A DNA stretch of 33,868 nucleotides from the NCBI RefSeq assembly GCF_029433295.1, contig NZ_JAQTHV010000006.1, positions 1 through 33,868 on the forward strand. Direction: 5' to 3'. Positions within the stretch are counted from its first letter, which is position 1, and every line of letters starts with the position of its first letter. Below, piece after piece: positions 1 to 6,889 of this stretch. Made by a program: the position numbers and the translations under genes. The stretch comes from Bifidobacterium sp. ESL0784. GTDB lineage: Bacteria > Actinomycetota > Actinomycetes > Actinomycetales > Bifidobacteriaceae. The notes below the pieces were generated by a model. The model was not told where the DNA came from, did no database searches, and saw nothing but the letters and a program-made list of their open reading frames with translations.

Positions 1-21
1 GTGGGCAATAAGGGATTCGAA
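1..21. other. attL: attL core (left attachment site)
   Basis: These 21 bp recur exactly as the last 21 bp of the window (33848-33868), beside the integrase gene. Read on the minus strand they start TTCGAATCCCTTATTGCCCA, which fits a tRNA T-loop (TTCGAAT), T-stem 3' strand (CCCTT), acceptor 3' strand (ATTGCCC) and discriminator A. Integration into the 3' end of a tRNA is common for tyrosine integrases. Which tRNA it is cannot be told, because the rest of the gene would lie outside the window. Confidence 0.9.
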
Positions 22-57
22 ACACCTATTCTCGACTATATGGGAGTAGGTGTTTCG
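18..57. terminator. Long hairpin at the left junction, probable terminator
   Basis: CGAAACACCTA (18-28) pairs perfectly with TAGGTGTTTCG (47-57). The stem extends through two G-U pairs to about 16 bp with an 8-nt loop. It lies 96 bp past the last leftward gene, so it can stop the accessory cassette from reading into host DNA. There is no long U-tract on either strand, so termination efficiency is uncertain. The first four bases of the stem belong to the att core, so the hairpin exists only when phage and core are joined this way. Confidence 0.55.
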
Positions 58-110
58 GCTTCAGCGTTGCTATTTCAACGTTTTATAGATTTTATGACTT
101 AATATGATTA

Positions 111-150
111 TGATGTTTTCTGATGTTTTCCGGCCAAAAACCGGCCAAAA
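111..150. repeat. Left arm-type repeats (putative integrase/Xis sites)
   Basis: A tandem 10-mer TGATGTTTTC occupies 111-130. It is followed by two copies of CCGGCCAAAA (130-150, sharing one extra A). The 21 bp at 130-150 occur again at 33770-33790 near the right end. In the circular phage the two copies would flank the att core in the same orientation, as arm-type integrase sites do. The function is inferred from position and exact repetition. The rest of 58-152 is AT-rich and shows no gene. Confidence 0.55.
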
Positions 151-152
151 TT

Positions 153-473
153 TCAAGCGCTGATCAAGACGATATCGGGCCACGCCTCATGCAGGGAACG
201 ATTGTCGAGCAGTGGAATTGGTGTCTCGGCAAACTCGTTCATGTCCTTGGTACCGAGGAACAGGACCAGGTAGTTGCCGTCCTCGCCGTAACGGGTGGAA
301 TCGACCAAAGCCCAATAGCCGTCACGTATGGTTTGGATCATGAACATCCGACCCTTATAGGATAGCCATAGATCGGCGCAGGGGAGGCAGTCGTAGACGA
401 ACTCGTCCCAGGACATTGAAGTGCCCCAGCCGTCGTCTGCCGGCTTGCTCATGAGCTCCTGTGACGTTTCCAT
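153..473 (-). CDS. Small acidic protein, putative immunity partner of the upstream toxin-like protein
   Basis: A 106-aa acidic protein without signal or membrane segment. The start is fixed by AGGAGGTG eight bases before the ATG, and it overlaps the end of the preceding gene by 25 bp. The pattern is a YKG turn (39-41), aromatic strands (W54, Y69), a LLD element (88-90) and an ending like SLHEAWPDIVLIS. From memory this resembles small proteins found in many Gram-positive prophages next to His-rich phage toxin-like domains, which have the shape Y.GK..I, then LL, then LKEIWDDV. Immunity function is inferred from acidity, size and strict coupling to the basic neighbour. It is the last gene before attL, a typical place for lysogenic-conversion genes. 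Confidence 0.55.
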   Translation of the reverse strand: METSQELMSKPADDGWGTSMSWDEFVYDCLPCADLWLSYKGRMFMIQTIRDGYWALVDSTRYGEDGNYLVLFLGTKDMNEFAETPIPLLDNRSLHEAWPDIVLISA

Positions 474-856
474 ATCCTGTTCACCTCCTGGATCATTCTC
501 TGTTCCCTGTCGTTTACCTTGCGGGGCTTGGCTTCCTTTCGCGTGTGGCTTTCGTTGTGGAAGTAGCCTTCGTGGGTGTGTGGTTTCAGGTTATCATCCG
601 AATGATCCAGATGCACGCTCTTGAAGCGTTTCCCCTCGGAATCGAAATAGGTGATGCTTTTGAGCTGTCTGGTCTTGCTGCTTACCAGTACATAGACGCG
701 GCCCTTGGTCATGGTCTCCATTGGAGTCTTACTGCTTCTATTGTTGTTCTCGATGAATTTTATATTGCCGTCGGTCAGCAATGTCTTGTATTCGGTGCCG
801 TATTTCTTGCCCTGTTTTGAGATTCCGCTTGCTGCCCCTCGTCCTCCCATAATCAT
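449..856 (-). CDS. His-rich basic protein, putative phage-borne toxin
   Basis: A 135-aa basic protein. The ATG at 856 overlaps the stop of the DUF4417 gene as ATGA, with GAAAGGA just upstream; longer readings into the previous gene are not credible. The N-terminus has a glycine motif (MGGRGAASG, 3-11) often seen at the start of toxin-like domains attached to phage head proteins. The C-terminal half holds VHLDH (81-85) and PHTHEGYFH (92-100), giving five clustered histidines, then a basic helix (about 112-135). This HLDH/PHTHxGYxH arrangement looks like the active or metal site of a nuclease-like toxin. That is inference; no catalytic activity is shown by the sequence. The acidic gene directly downstream is the likely antidote. 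Confidence 0.55.
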   Translation of the reverse strand: MIMGGRGAASGISKQGKKYGTEYKTLLTDGNIKFIENNNRSSKTPMETMTKGRVYVLVSSKTRQLKSITYFDSEGKRFKSVHLDHSDDNLKPHTHEGYFHNESHTRKEAKPRKVNDREQRMIQEVNRIWKRHRSS

Positions 857-1509
857 GATTCCTTTCGTTCGTCGATTTGTTTGAGCTTGGTGATGGTCTC
901 GTTGTTGTAATAGACGCATTTGACCGGTGGCGCATATCCAGGTATCGGTTTTCCGTAGAACAGTACCTTTGACGGTTCGAGCATTTCCAGGGCTTCTCGG
1001 AATCCTCGCACCCAGAGGCGTGTAGCCTTTCGGTCGTTAAGCACGCCGACTGTGGATACCGCGACAGTGGAATGGTGCGGCAGTCCATCGAAGCAGTACT
1101 CGTAGCTGCTCGGACGGCTCCATTGCAACGTAGGGATCACTTGTAGCCCTTGTGCCTGCCACCATGCGCCGAGCAGACGATTGCGGTAGCAGTTCCATCG
1201 AAGCATGGGTGCTGGCATATCAGTGTAGAGGCTGAAATCGGGGGTCAGCATGCATTGGAAACGAGCGAGCAAGTCGGTGTAGTCTTCAGGCCTGTTCCAG
1301 ACACGTTGGAACTGGTAGTCATCGATGAAGAAATGCACGCCGCAGTCTATCCGTCTGGAGGTTTTCGCATTGTTGAAGCCGATAAGTCTTGTGGGCATTG
1401 CCTCGCAGGGATGGATGACCGGCATACCGTCTTCGGTGAGTTTGATTTGCTGCAGGAGGTCGAGATGATAGATGCCGTAGGTTCGGTCGCGTCCGATTTT
1501 CTTGGACAA
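853..1509 (-). CDS. DUF4417 family protein
   Basis: A 218-aa protein if started at the TTG at 1509, which has GAGGA seven bases upstream. An in-frame ATG at 1647 would give 264 aa but has no ribosome site and lies only five bases past a long terminator hairpin, and the added stretch is AT-rich. Recognisable family features are LIGFNNAKTS, CGVHFFIDDYQFQRVWN, LRWNCYRNR..GAWWQ, VIPTLQWS and a C-terminal FYGKPIPGY. DUF4417 proteins occur in phages and mobile elements and have no established function. The gene leads a three-gene unit with the toxin-like and immunity-like genes (ATGA junction), separated from the lysis genes by a terminator. Confidence 0.8.
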   Translation of the reverse strand: MSKKIGRDRTYGIYHLDLLQQIKLTEDGMPVIHPCEAMPTRLIGFNNAKTSRRIDCGVHFFIDDYQFQRVWNRPEDYTDLLARFQCMLTPDFSLYTDMPAPMLRWNCYRNRLLGAWWQAQGLQVIPTLQWSRPSSYEYCFDGLPHHSTVAVSTVGVLNDRKATRLWVRGFREALEMLEPSKVLFYGKPIPGYAPPVKCVYYNNETITKLKQIDERKES

Positions 1510-1651
1510 GATATTTTCCTCGCAGATGGTTTGAAATGACGGTTTGGTTTTGACAATGTTGAAAATCGGCAAAAATAGTCCTTGATTTTTCAACGTTCTT
1601 TTTAGGAAATGACTAAAGGCTGGTTTGGGAGTAAAGAAATAGTCCATGAAA
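1510..1651 (-). other. AT-rich leader between terminator and accessory cassette
   Basis: About 140 bp, clearly more AT-rich than its flanks, lies between the lysis-module terminator and the TTG start of the DUF4417 gene. It is the natural place for an independent promoter. TTGAAA and TTGTCA hexamers are present on the minus strand, but I see no well-spaced -10 box, so no promoter is called. It is open in the DUF4417 frame and could instead be an N-terminal extension from the ATG at 1647. Confidence 0.35.
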
Positions 1652-1700
1652 CAACGAAACGCCCCATTTCGGTTTGTAGCCGAAGTGGGGTGTTTCGTTG
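1652..1700 (-). terminator. Terminator after the lysis module
   Basis: A 21-bp stem (1652-1672 with 1680-1700; 19 Watson-Crick and two G-U pairs) and a 7-nt loop begin four bases after the holin stop. On the minus strand it is followed by TTTC, a weak U-tract. It is the strongest hairpin in the window after attL and should separate the late lysis transcript from the accessory cassette. Confidence 0.75.
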
Positions 1701-1703
1701 AGC

Positions 1704-1985
1704 TTATTTGTTGAGTTGTGGGAGGCTGGTGCCGTCGTCGACTTCGGGTATTCCTGCGATTGAGGTGAGGATGCTGAGGAGCATCGCGAGTGCCATGGTG
1801 CCGAGTCCCGTCTGCCAGTCGACCTGGCCGATGGTAGCGGCCGCGGCCGGCACGTAAGCGATGAGCGTCTGCGCGCCGGTCTTGACGGCGCGGACGGCGG
1901 CGGCCCTGCACCAGCGGAGGAAGGAGCCGTTTTCGGCCTTCCCGGCGTTGTTGGGCAGCGCGTGTTTTGGTTCTTCTTCGGTCAT
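1704..1985 (-). CDS. Holin, r1t type
   Basis: A 93-aa protein that should form the timed membrane lesions releasing the endolysin. The start follows AGGAGG with normal spacing and lies 11 bp after the lysin stop. Residues 33-80 carry the typical pattern AVKTGAQTLIAYVP ... VDWQTGLGTMALAMLLSILTSIAGIPEV, with two membrane segments (about 36-54 and 60-78) split by a VDW turn. This is the signature of the phage r1t holin family found in high-GC Gram-positive phages. N- and C-terminal tails are charged and polar. A terminator follows at once. Confidence 0.88.
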   Translation of the reverse strand: MTEEEPKHALPNNAGKAENGSFLRWCRAAAVRAVKTGAQTLIAYVPAAAATIGQVDWQTGLGTMALAMLLSILTSIAGIPEVDDGTSLPQLNK

Positions 1986-1996
1986 TGTTTGCCTCC

Positions 1997-2989
1997 TTAG
2001 AAGGTGCCTTGGTTGAGCCGGGTCTGCAGGGCCTTGACGGTGTCGGGGCCGAAGACGCCGTCCTGGGCGACGCCGAGGCGCGCCTGTATGCCGCGCACGG
2101 TGTCGGGGCCGAGCAGCCCGTCCTGCGGGAGCCCGAGCACGGCCTGGACGCGGCGGACGAGCTGCGAACCGCCCTTGCCGTAGGAGTAGGCGGCGAGCGC
2201 GGGGCGTCCCGTCCAGCCTCCGGATGGTGCCCCCTGCCCGCTGATCACCCCGTCCACGGGGGTGCCCATGATCTGCTGCCAGCGGTGCACGGTCGCCGGG
2301 CCGCACGCCCCGTCGACGGCGAGCTGCGTTGGAGCCGGCTGGGGTACGGGACCTGCGCTGCCGGCGGCGTAGCGGTCCCATGCGGCCCGGTCGCCGTAGA
2401 AGAGGTCGAGGTCGAGGGGCTTGCCGTAGCCGACGATATGGCCTTGGCTGGTGAACTGGCGCATCGCGGCCGGCACCTCTTTCCAGGGGTGTTCCTGCCA
2501 GCCTTGGGGCTCCGGGACGGCGTAGCAGGCGTCCCAGACCCCGCAGTCGTATTTCCTGGCGATGGGGTCGACGGTGTCGGCGTCCTTGCGGGCGCGGTAG
2601 ATCATCGGGTGCACGCCGGTGCCGTTGATGTAGGCGGCGAGCCACCGGTCGAGGTAGGAGACGTCAGGGTAGGCGCGGTTGTCGCCTTCCTCCCAGTCCA
2701 CCGAGGGGACGAAGCAGTGCAGGTAGCCGGTCGTGTTCGCGGCGAAGAACCGGGCCTCGTCCTCCGCGGAGGCCCGGCCGCGGATGTAGTGCATGTAGCC
2801 GATGCCCTTGCACGCCTTCAGGGCCTTCTGGATGATGGGGTCGGCTCCCGGCCACACCGAGTCGATGATGCCGTTGTGGGTGAGCTCGCCCGCGCCCCAG
2901 GTGCACTGGACGACCACGCCGTCGCAGTCGGCGGCAGCCGGGTCGAAGTCCGGCTTGTAATTGGACACGTCCACGATGCGAAGTGCCAT
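1997..2989 (-). CDS. Endolysin: GH25 muramidase with C-terminal cell-wall-binding repeats
   Basis: A 330-aa lysin cleaving the glycan backbone of peptidoglycan. The ATG follows AAGGAAG. Residues 1 to about 210 are a glycoside hydrolase family 25 barrel: DVSNYKPDFD at the N-terminus (D7) and the catalytic DWEE at 98-101 on a beta strand. After a Pro-rich linker (about 218-230) come peptidoglycan-binding repeats: one around 235-262, and a tandem pair at about 283-327 with QDGLLGPDTV and QDGVFGPDTV. There is no signal peptide, so export should depend on the adjacent holin. A 240-residue catalytic part plus C-terminal repeats is usual for such lysins. Confidence 0.92.
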   Translation of the reverse strand: MALRIVDVSNYKPDFDPAAADCDGVVVQCTWGAGELTHNGIIDSVWPGADPIIQKALKACKGIGYMHYIRGRASAEDEARFFAANTTGYLHCFVPSVDWEEGDNRAYPDVSYLDRWLAAYINGTGVHPMIYRARKDADTVDPIARKYDCGVWDACYAVPEPQGWQEHPWKEVPAAMRQFTSQGHIVGYGKPLDLDLFYGDRAAWDRYAAGSAGPVPQPAPTQLAVDGACGPATVHRWQQIMGTPVDGVISGQGAPSGGWTGRPALAAYSYGKGGSQLVRRVQAVLGLPQDGLLGPDTVRGIQARLGVAQDGVFGPDTVKALQTRLNQGTF

Positions 2990-3078
2990 GATTGATACTT
3001 CCTTCCGCCCGTCTCCGGGCATGGAAAAGGCCACCCCGGTGTGGGATGGCCCTGGTTCTGTTCTGTTGCGGTGTTGGT

Positions 3079-3255
3079 CTATAGATTGGCGAGCAGCCAA
3101 ATGAGCGCGGCCCATTGTGAGAGCCCGCAGGCCTCCAGGACCGCGAACACGACGGCCCCGACGGCGATGCCGAGCAGGGCGAGCACCAGGATGACGCCGG
3201 CGATCTGCAGCATGAGTTTGTGCCGTCTGGCGAATCGTCTGATCCAGGTCATCAT
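3079..3255 (-). CDS. Small single-span membrane protein of the lysis module
   Basis: A 58-aa protein starting MMTWIRRFARRHK. The basic N-terminus is followed by one long hydrophobic segment (about residues 15-38), a short amphipathic turn and a second hydrophobic stretch ending WLLANL at the C-terminus. Its start overlaps the stop of the upstream 103-aa gene as ATGA, which supports real translation. Location beside the lysin suggests a second holin, antiholin or spanin-like helper. This is inferred from position and topology; no family is recognised. Confidence 0.65.
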   Translation of the reverse strand: MMTWIRRFARRHKLMLQIAGVILVLALLGIAVGAVVFAVLEACGLSQWAALIWLLANL

Positions 3256-3563
3256 GTCTCCTTGCTGTCTGGCCCGTAGTGGGCTTCGATAATCTCCCGG
3301 TGGAGTTTCGTACCGACACCGTTGCCGCCGAGGGCGTGGTAGGCGTCATAGATGTCATCGGCCTCCTCGGCCACATCGATGTCCACCGGCAGCCCCTTCT
3401 TCACGGTCTCCCGGTGAATACGGTGCAGCTCACCGCGCATGAGCGCCTGCATGCCCTTGAGCAGGGCACGGCCGTAGCGCCACATGACCGCCAAGGCGGT
3501 CAATAGGCCCCCGCCGGCCGCCGAGGCGAGCGGGACGATGAGTTGCTGCAGCCAGTCAGGCAC
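3252..3563 (-). CDS. Small membrane protein, putative holin or antiholin
   Basis: A 103-aa protein starting at GTG with GGAGG seven bases upstream. Residues 6-30 form one hydrophobic segment (LIVPLASAAGGGLLTALAVMW). The rest is a charged cytoplasmic-type domain with YDAYHALGGNGVGTKLHREI (72-91). The YxxYHxLGGNGxGTxL pattern is familiar from small proteins next to phage lysis or tail-tip genes in Gram-positive phages. With the 58-aa protein and the r1t holin it gives three membrane proteins around one lysin. The precise role is not established. Confidence 0.7.
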   Translation of the reverse strand: MPDWLQQLIVPLASAAGGGLLTALAVMWRYGRALLKGMQALMRGELHRIHRETVKKGLPVDIDVAEEADDIYDAYHALGGNGVGTKLHREIIEAHYGPDSKET

Positions 3564-3626
3564 GATGAGGCCTCCAGAGTTTTGATGTCGGTGTGTTTAG
3601 CCAATCGGGTATTCGGGCCATATGGC

Positions 3627-4754
3627 TCATTGGACCGCCATCGGGTAGGTGATGTCCGTGAAGGCGACGTTGGGGCCGGGGGTGCCAAAAATATTGTTGA
3701 TGCTGCACTGCCCGTCGGCGGCGAGCTTGATGAGGCACAGGGTAGCGCCCGAATTGGTCCAGCCGACCACGTATCGATCGCTGCCGGGGCAGAGCGGTCC
3801 GTCGAGCCTGGTGAAACCCCATCCGGTGTAGATGTCGCTTCCCGCGTTGAAGCGGCCCTTGATATGGACCATGCCCTCGATGGCGTCCGCAGTGGCGTTG
3901 ATGTTCGTCGCGCCGTTGTAGGGCGGCAGGTCGGTCACCGCCCAGTCCATGGCCGACGGGCCGCCGTTGAGCGCGATGAGGACACGGCTCGCCATGATCT
4001 TGTACCCATCGTCATTCGGATGCATGTCAAGCGATCCGTCCGGCATCTTGAAGCAGTAGTACGGCTGGCCGTAGATCCATTGCCAGCTGTCCCAGATGAC
4101 CTGCACGTTGCCGACGATCCCTGCTGCTTTCTTGATCTCGTAGGCCCGTGTCAGGCCGTCGGCGTCCACCGGACGGTAGTCGCCCCAGAAGCACGGGATG
4201 GCGATGAGGCGTGCGGCCGGCCAGGCCGAGCGCAGCCATGTGAACAGCTGCGTGGCCTGCGCCTCGATGTTGGTGGGCCCGTCGTTGCGCCCGCCGGCGA
4301 CGAGCACCACATCCGGGTCGACGCCGTCGTTTTTCGCCTTCTGCGCCTGGCCGAGGAAGTTGTTTCCGCCGCCGAGTTCGTACCCGGTGCCGCCGATCGC
4401 GTAATTGTATTCCCGCCAGCCCATCTTCCGGCAGACGATGGTCGACCACCGCGCCTCGTCATTGGTGGCGCGGAATCCGGCGGCGTAGCTGTCGCCGACG
4501 ACCAGGCACGAGCCCCCGTACAGCGCCGTGCGCACGGCCGAGCCCGGGGTACGGATGAGATTGGACACGGTCTGGTCGGGGACCTTGCCGGCCGCCACCG
4601 CCGCATCGCGCGCCGACTCCGCGCCGTCCCGCGCCGTCTGAGCCTCGTCGCGCGCCGACTCCGACGCCCGCTGGCACGCCAGCGCCTCAGGCGTCACATC
4701 CCCCTTCGGCCCCGGTATGGCTACTTCCTTTTTATCGAAAATATGGTCGACCAC
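3627..4754 (-). CDS. Tail tip/fibre protein with SGNH (GDSL) hydrolase domain
   Basis: A 375-aa virion protein starting at GTG with GAAGGGAG six bases upstream. Residues 11-20 are a collagen-like or pyocin-knob-like hinge (AIPGPKGD), followed by an Ala/Arg/Asp coiled coil (about 25-57). Residues 78-265 form an SGNH hydrolase: block I GDSY (nucleophile S89), block II glycine (G121-G122), block III GGRND (N157) and block V DMHPND (D243, H245). The C-terminal 110 residues look like a beta-rich receptor-binding or trimerising domain. Such enzymes can deacetylate or de-esterify surface glycans, so the protein probably recognises and trims host wall polysaccharide. The substrate is unknown. Confidence 0.82.
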   Translation of the reverse strand: MVDHIFDKKEVAIPGPKGDVTPEALACQRASESARDEAQTARDGAESARDAAVAAGKVPDQTVSNLIRTPGSAVRTALYGGSCLVVGDSYAAGFRATNDEARWSTIVCRKMGWREYNYAIGGTGYELGGGNNFLGQAQKAKNDGVDPDVVLVAGGRNDGPTNIEAQATQLFTWLRSAWPAARLIAIPCFWGDYRPVDADGLTRAYEIKKAAGIVGNVQVIWDSWQWIYGQPYYCFKMPDGSLDMHPNDDGYKIMASRVLIALNGGPSAMDWAVTDLPPYNGATNINATADAIEGMVHIKGRFNAGSDIYTGWGFTRLDGPLCPGSDRYVVGWTNSGATLCLIKLAADGQCSINNIFGTPGPNVAFTDITYPMAVQ

Positions 4755-4785
4755 AATCGACTCCCTTCTGAATAATCCTGTGAAT

Positions 4786-5145
4786 CTAGAGGGCAAGGGC
4801 GAAATAGCCCCAGCCCAGCACCTCCGCGCCGTCAGTGTCGTCCGTCGGCCATGCGCGGATGCGCCATTCCCCGACGGTGCGCTGCCCCCACGCGTCGGCG
4901 GCGAACGCCGAGGCGGGGATCACGGCGTAGGCGAGCCCGTCGGCGGTCATCCTGCACTGCTGCGAGTACCACAGCTCGCCCGACGGCGAGCGCAGTTCCA
5001 GCACCCCCTGCCAGTGCAGCAGGTCGACGGGCTGGTAGCCCTTGCCGTCGCCCCGGTCCTGCGTCCACCGGACGCCTATCGATTCGGTGCCGCCTCGGTG
5101 CAGGAGCACATCGCCCCTGCCCGGCGTCCTGCAGATCACGCTCAT
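4786..5145 (-). CDS. Minor tail protein, LtfC-like beta-sandwich
   Basis: A 119-aa protein; the ATG follows GGAGGAC and lies nine bases after the previous stop. VICRTPGRGDVLLHRGG at the N-terminus, W.QD, then LHWQGVLELRSPSGELW and a C-terminal GEWRIRAWP..GWGYFAL match the small beta-sandwich proteins (LtfC type) that follow the baseplate genes in actinobacterial siphophages. Probably a tail-tip component below the SGNH protein. Assigned by pattern and position. Confidence 0.65.
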   Translation of the reverse strand: MSVICRTPGRGDVLLHRGGTESIGVRWTQDRGDGKGYQPVDLLHWQGVLELRSPSGELWYSQQCRMTADGLAYAVIPASAFAADAWGQRTVGEWRIRAWPTDDTDGAEVLGWGYFALAL

Positions 5146-5154
5146 ACGTCCTCC

Positions 5155-5793
5155 TCAGTCGAGCGGGTATTCGAATACGAAGGTCCCCGGCAGCACTTTT
5201 TCGGGGGTGCGCGGCGCGACGGTCAGCACGCCCTCCGGGGATATGCCCACCATCGCGCGCGTCGTGGCCGCGTCGTCCCAGGTCAGCAGCGCCCAGTGCT
5301 GGTAGGCCGGGCGGTAGGCCGGCGGCAGGGTCTGGATCGGGGTGTTCTTCCACCCGCTGACCGTGTCGCCCGCCACGCCCTGCTTGTCACACAGCACCCA
5401 TGCCCGCCGTCCGACGCCCGTGACGGTGACCTGCCGGTAATAGGAGTTGGCCGTCGTCCATGTGGACGTGACGTCGCGGGCCACAGGGCGTCGGCGGTCG
5501 CCGTCGTCGTACCATGCCCCGATGCCCGACGCGTCGACCACCAGCAGCACGCACGGCACCGACGGGCTCGACGCGGCCAGCGAATCCACCACGTACACCG
5601 GCAGGCCCCCATGCTGCGCCACGATCTCATCGACCTTCTTCTGCAGGTCAGCAAGACGCTGGCCTTGTTCCTTGATTTTGTCGACGCTTGCATAGGTCTG
5701 TGTGCGCTTGGGCCGGGAGGCTTCGTCCAGCTGTTTCTGCATGGAGTTCAGACGCTCGACTATCCAACGCAAAGGGTCGTTGCCGCTGCTCAT
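5155..5793 (-). CDS. Minor tail protein with N-terminal coiled coil
   Basis: A 212-aa protein, start overlapping the previous stop as ATGA. Residues 5-62 form a coiled coil (WIVERLNSMQKQLDEA ... LADLQKKVDEIVAQH), suited to trimerisation. Residues 65-212 are beta-rich with many Trp/Tyr and a GVLTV ending region. Located between the tail-tip protein and the LtfC-like protein, it is likely a structural piece of the distal tail. No enzyme motif is seen. Confidence 0.65.
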   Translation of the reverse strand: MSSGNDPLRWIVERLNSMQKQLDEASRPKRTQTYASVDKIKEQGQRLADLQKKVDEIVAQHGGLPVYVVDSLAASSPSVPCVLLVVDASGIGAWYDDGDRRRPVARDVTSTWTTANSYYRQVTVTGVGRRAWVLCDKQGVAGDTVSGWKNTPIQTLPPAYRPAYQHWALLTWDDAATTRAMVGISPEGVLTVAPRTPEKVLPGTFVFEYPLD

Positions 5794-6887
5794 TTCGCCT
5801 CCACTGTCAGAAACTCGTCCGCGAAAGAACCCTTGACGCTTTCAACGCGCAACATCAGCCGTGTACGGCCAAGAACGGAGTCGTCCGTATGCAGGCCAAT
5901 GGAATCGCCGGCGAGCACGTTGTGACCGCAGCCGACGCGAAGCTGGTAGGTATCCTGCCCATGCGAGCCCGCCGAGACGGTGCGTCGGGCATACCCCTGC
6001 AGGCTGCCGAGGCTTGTTTCGGTCGAATGGCTCAGGTCGCCGCCCTGCAGAAGGGGGTACCCGTCGTCGGTGAGTGTGGATGAGTTGGCCATGGCCATGA
6101 AGGCCTTGTCGTCGTTCGACCCTCCGGTCTCCCATTCCTGTCCGATCATCTCCTGCCCGTCGTCGTCCACGTCGGTGATGATGACCCGCTGTTCTTTGGC
6201 CAGCGGGTTGAACGCCCATGAATGTTCGACCAGCGTGCTGGCCGCTTTGAAACGGTAACGGAGCGTATTGTTGGCGATATATGGGTCGAACCGGGTCTCG
6301 TAGCCCCGCTGGGTGATGTCGCCCATCGCGTCGGAGACGGTCTTGAGGTCGGTGATCAAATACTTGATGCTCACGCTTCCGCCGGCAACCGGTGCGGGCG
6401 AGTCGACGGGGAGCGGACCCCATTGCAGGGCTATTTGGACGAGACGGTACAGCACGTTTGGCCCGGTCGCGGAATATTCCACGCTCATGCCTGCTACAGG
6501 ATGTTGGTCGTCGATAACAATCTGCCGGTCAACCCATTCGGCACGGTTCACGGGGTCGATGACCAGACGCTTGCCGAGCAGGGTCATCATGCTGCCGCAC
6601 GTGTATTTCAGCTCGTCGGATGCGCTTTCCCCGCCGATGGTGTAGTGGCGTGAGACCACGGGGCCGGCGTATCTGACTGTGTTGCCTTGCAAAACTGCCA
6701 GCGTCGCCTTCCATGGCTTTACCTTGGCCCACACGGATTTTCGTATGGTCTGATCGGTGAGGGGCACGGTCACATTGAGGCTGCCTTTGCCGTTGCGCTC
6801 GTCGGACCAGTCGCATTCGCTGACGGGCAGGCGGGCGAGATAGGCTCCGGTGACGGTGTCGTAGGCCTTGACGGTCAATGGTTCCAT
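5790..6887 (-). CDS. Tail tip/baseplate hub protein (tail-associated structural protein)
   Basis: A 365-aa protein. I chose the ATG at 6887 because GGAGG lies five bases upstream; an earlier in-frame ATG at 6899 overlaps that site. Two bases separate it from the Dit-like gene. The sequence begins with a beta-rich domain (LTVKAYDTVTGAYLARLPVSECDWSDERNGKGSL), then RYAGPVV, and a long alpha/beta part ending VESVKGSFADEFLTVEAK. Order after tape measure and Dit is that of the hub protein (gp27/Tal-like) to which host-binding parts attach. No lytic domain is visible. Confidence 0.7.
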   Translation of the reverse strand: MEPLTVKAYDTVTGAYLARLPVSECDWSDERNGKGSLNVTVPLTDQTIRKSVWAKVKPWKATLAVLQGNTVRYAGPVVSRHYTIGGESASDELKYTCGSMMTLLGKRLVIDPVNRAEWVDRQIVIDDQHPVAGMSVEYSATGPNVLYRLVQIALQWGPLPVDSPAPVAGGSVSIKYLITDLKTVSDAMGDITQRGYETRFDPYIANNTLRYRFKAASTLVEHSWAFNPLAKEQRVIITDVDDDGQEMIGQEWETGGSNDDKAFMAMANSSTLTDDGYPLLQGGDLSHSTETSLGSLQGYARRTVSAGSHGQDTYQLRVGCGHNVLAGDSIGLHTDDSVLGRTRLMLRVESVKGSFADEFLTVEAK

Positions 6888-6889
6888 AT

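Noticed and set aside
1510..1911. Longer N-terminus for the DUF4417 protein
   Set aside because: The region up to 1911 crosses the holin gene and the terminator; only the ATG at 1647 is arguable, and it lacks a ribosome site.
1967..2995. Long plus-strand open frame opposite the lysin
   Set aside because: Val/Gly/Ala-rich antisense shadow of a GC-rich gene, without a ribosome site; the GH25 reading on the other strand is unambiguous.
3543..5925. Two long plus-strand frames opposite the tail-fibre and minor tail genes
   Set aside because: Antisense shadows of well-supported minus-strand genes with ribosome sites and domain motifs; composition is typical of third-position GC bias.
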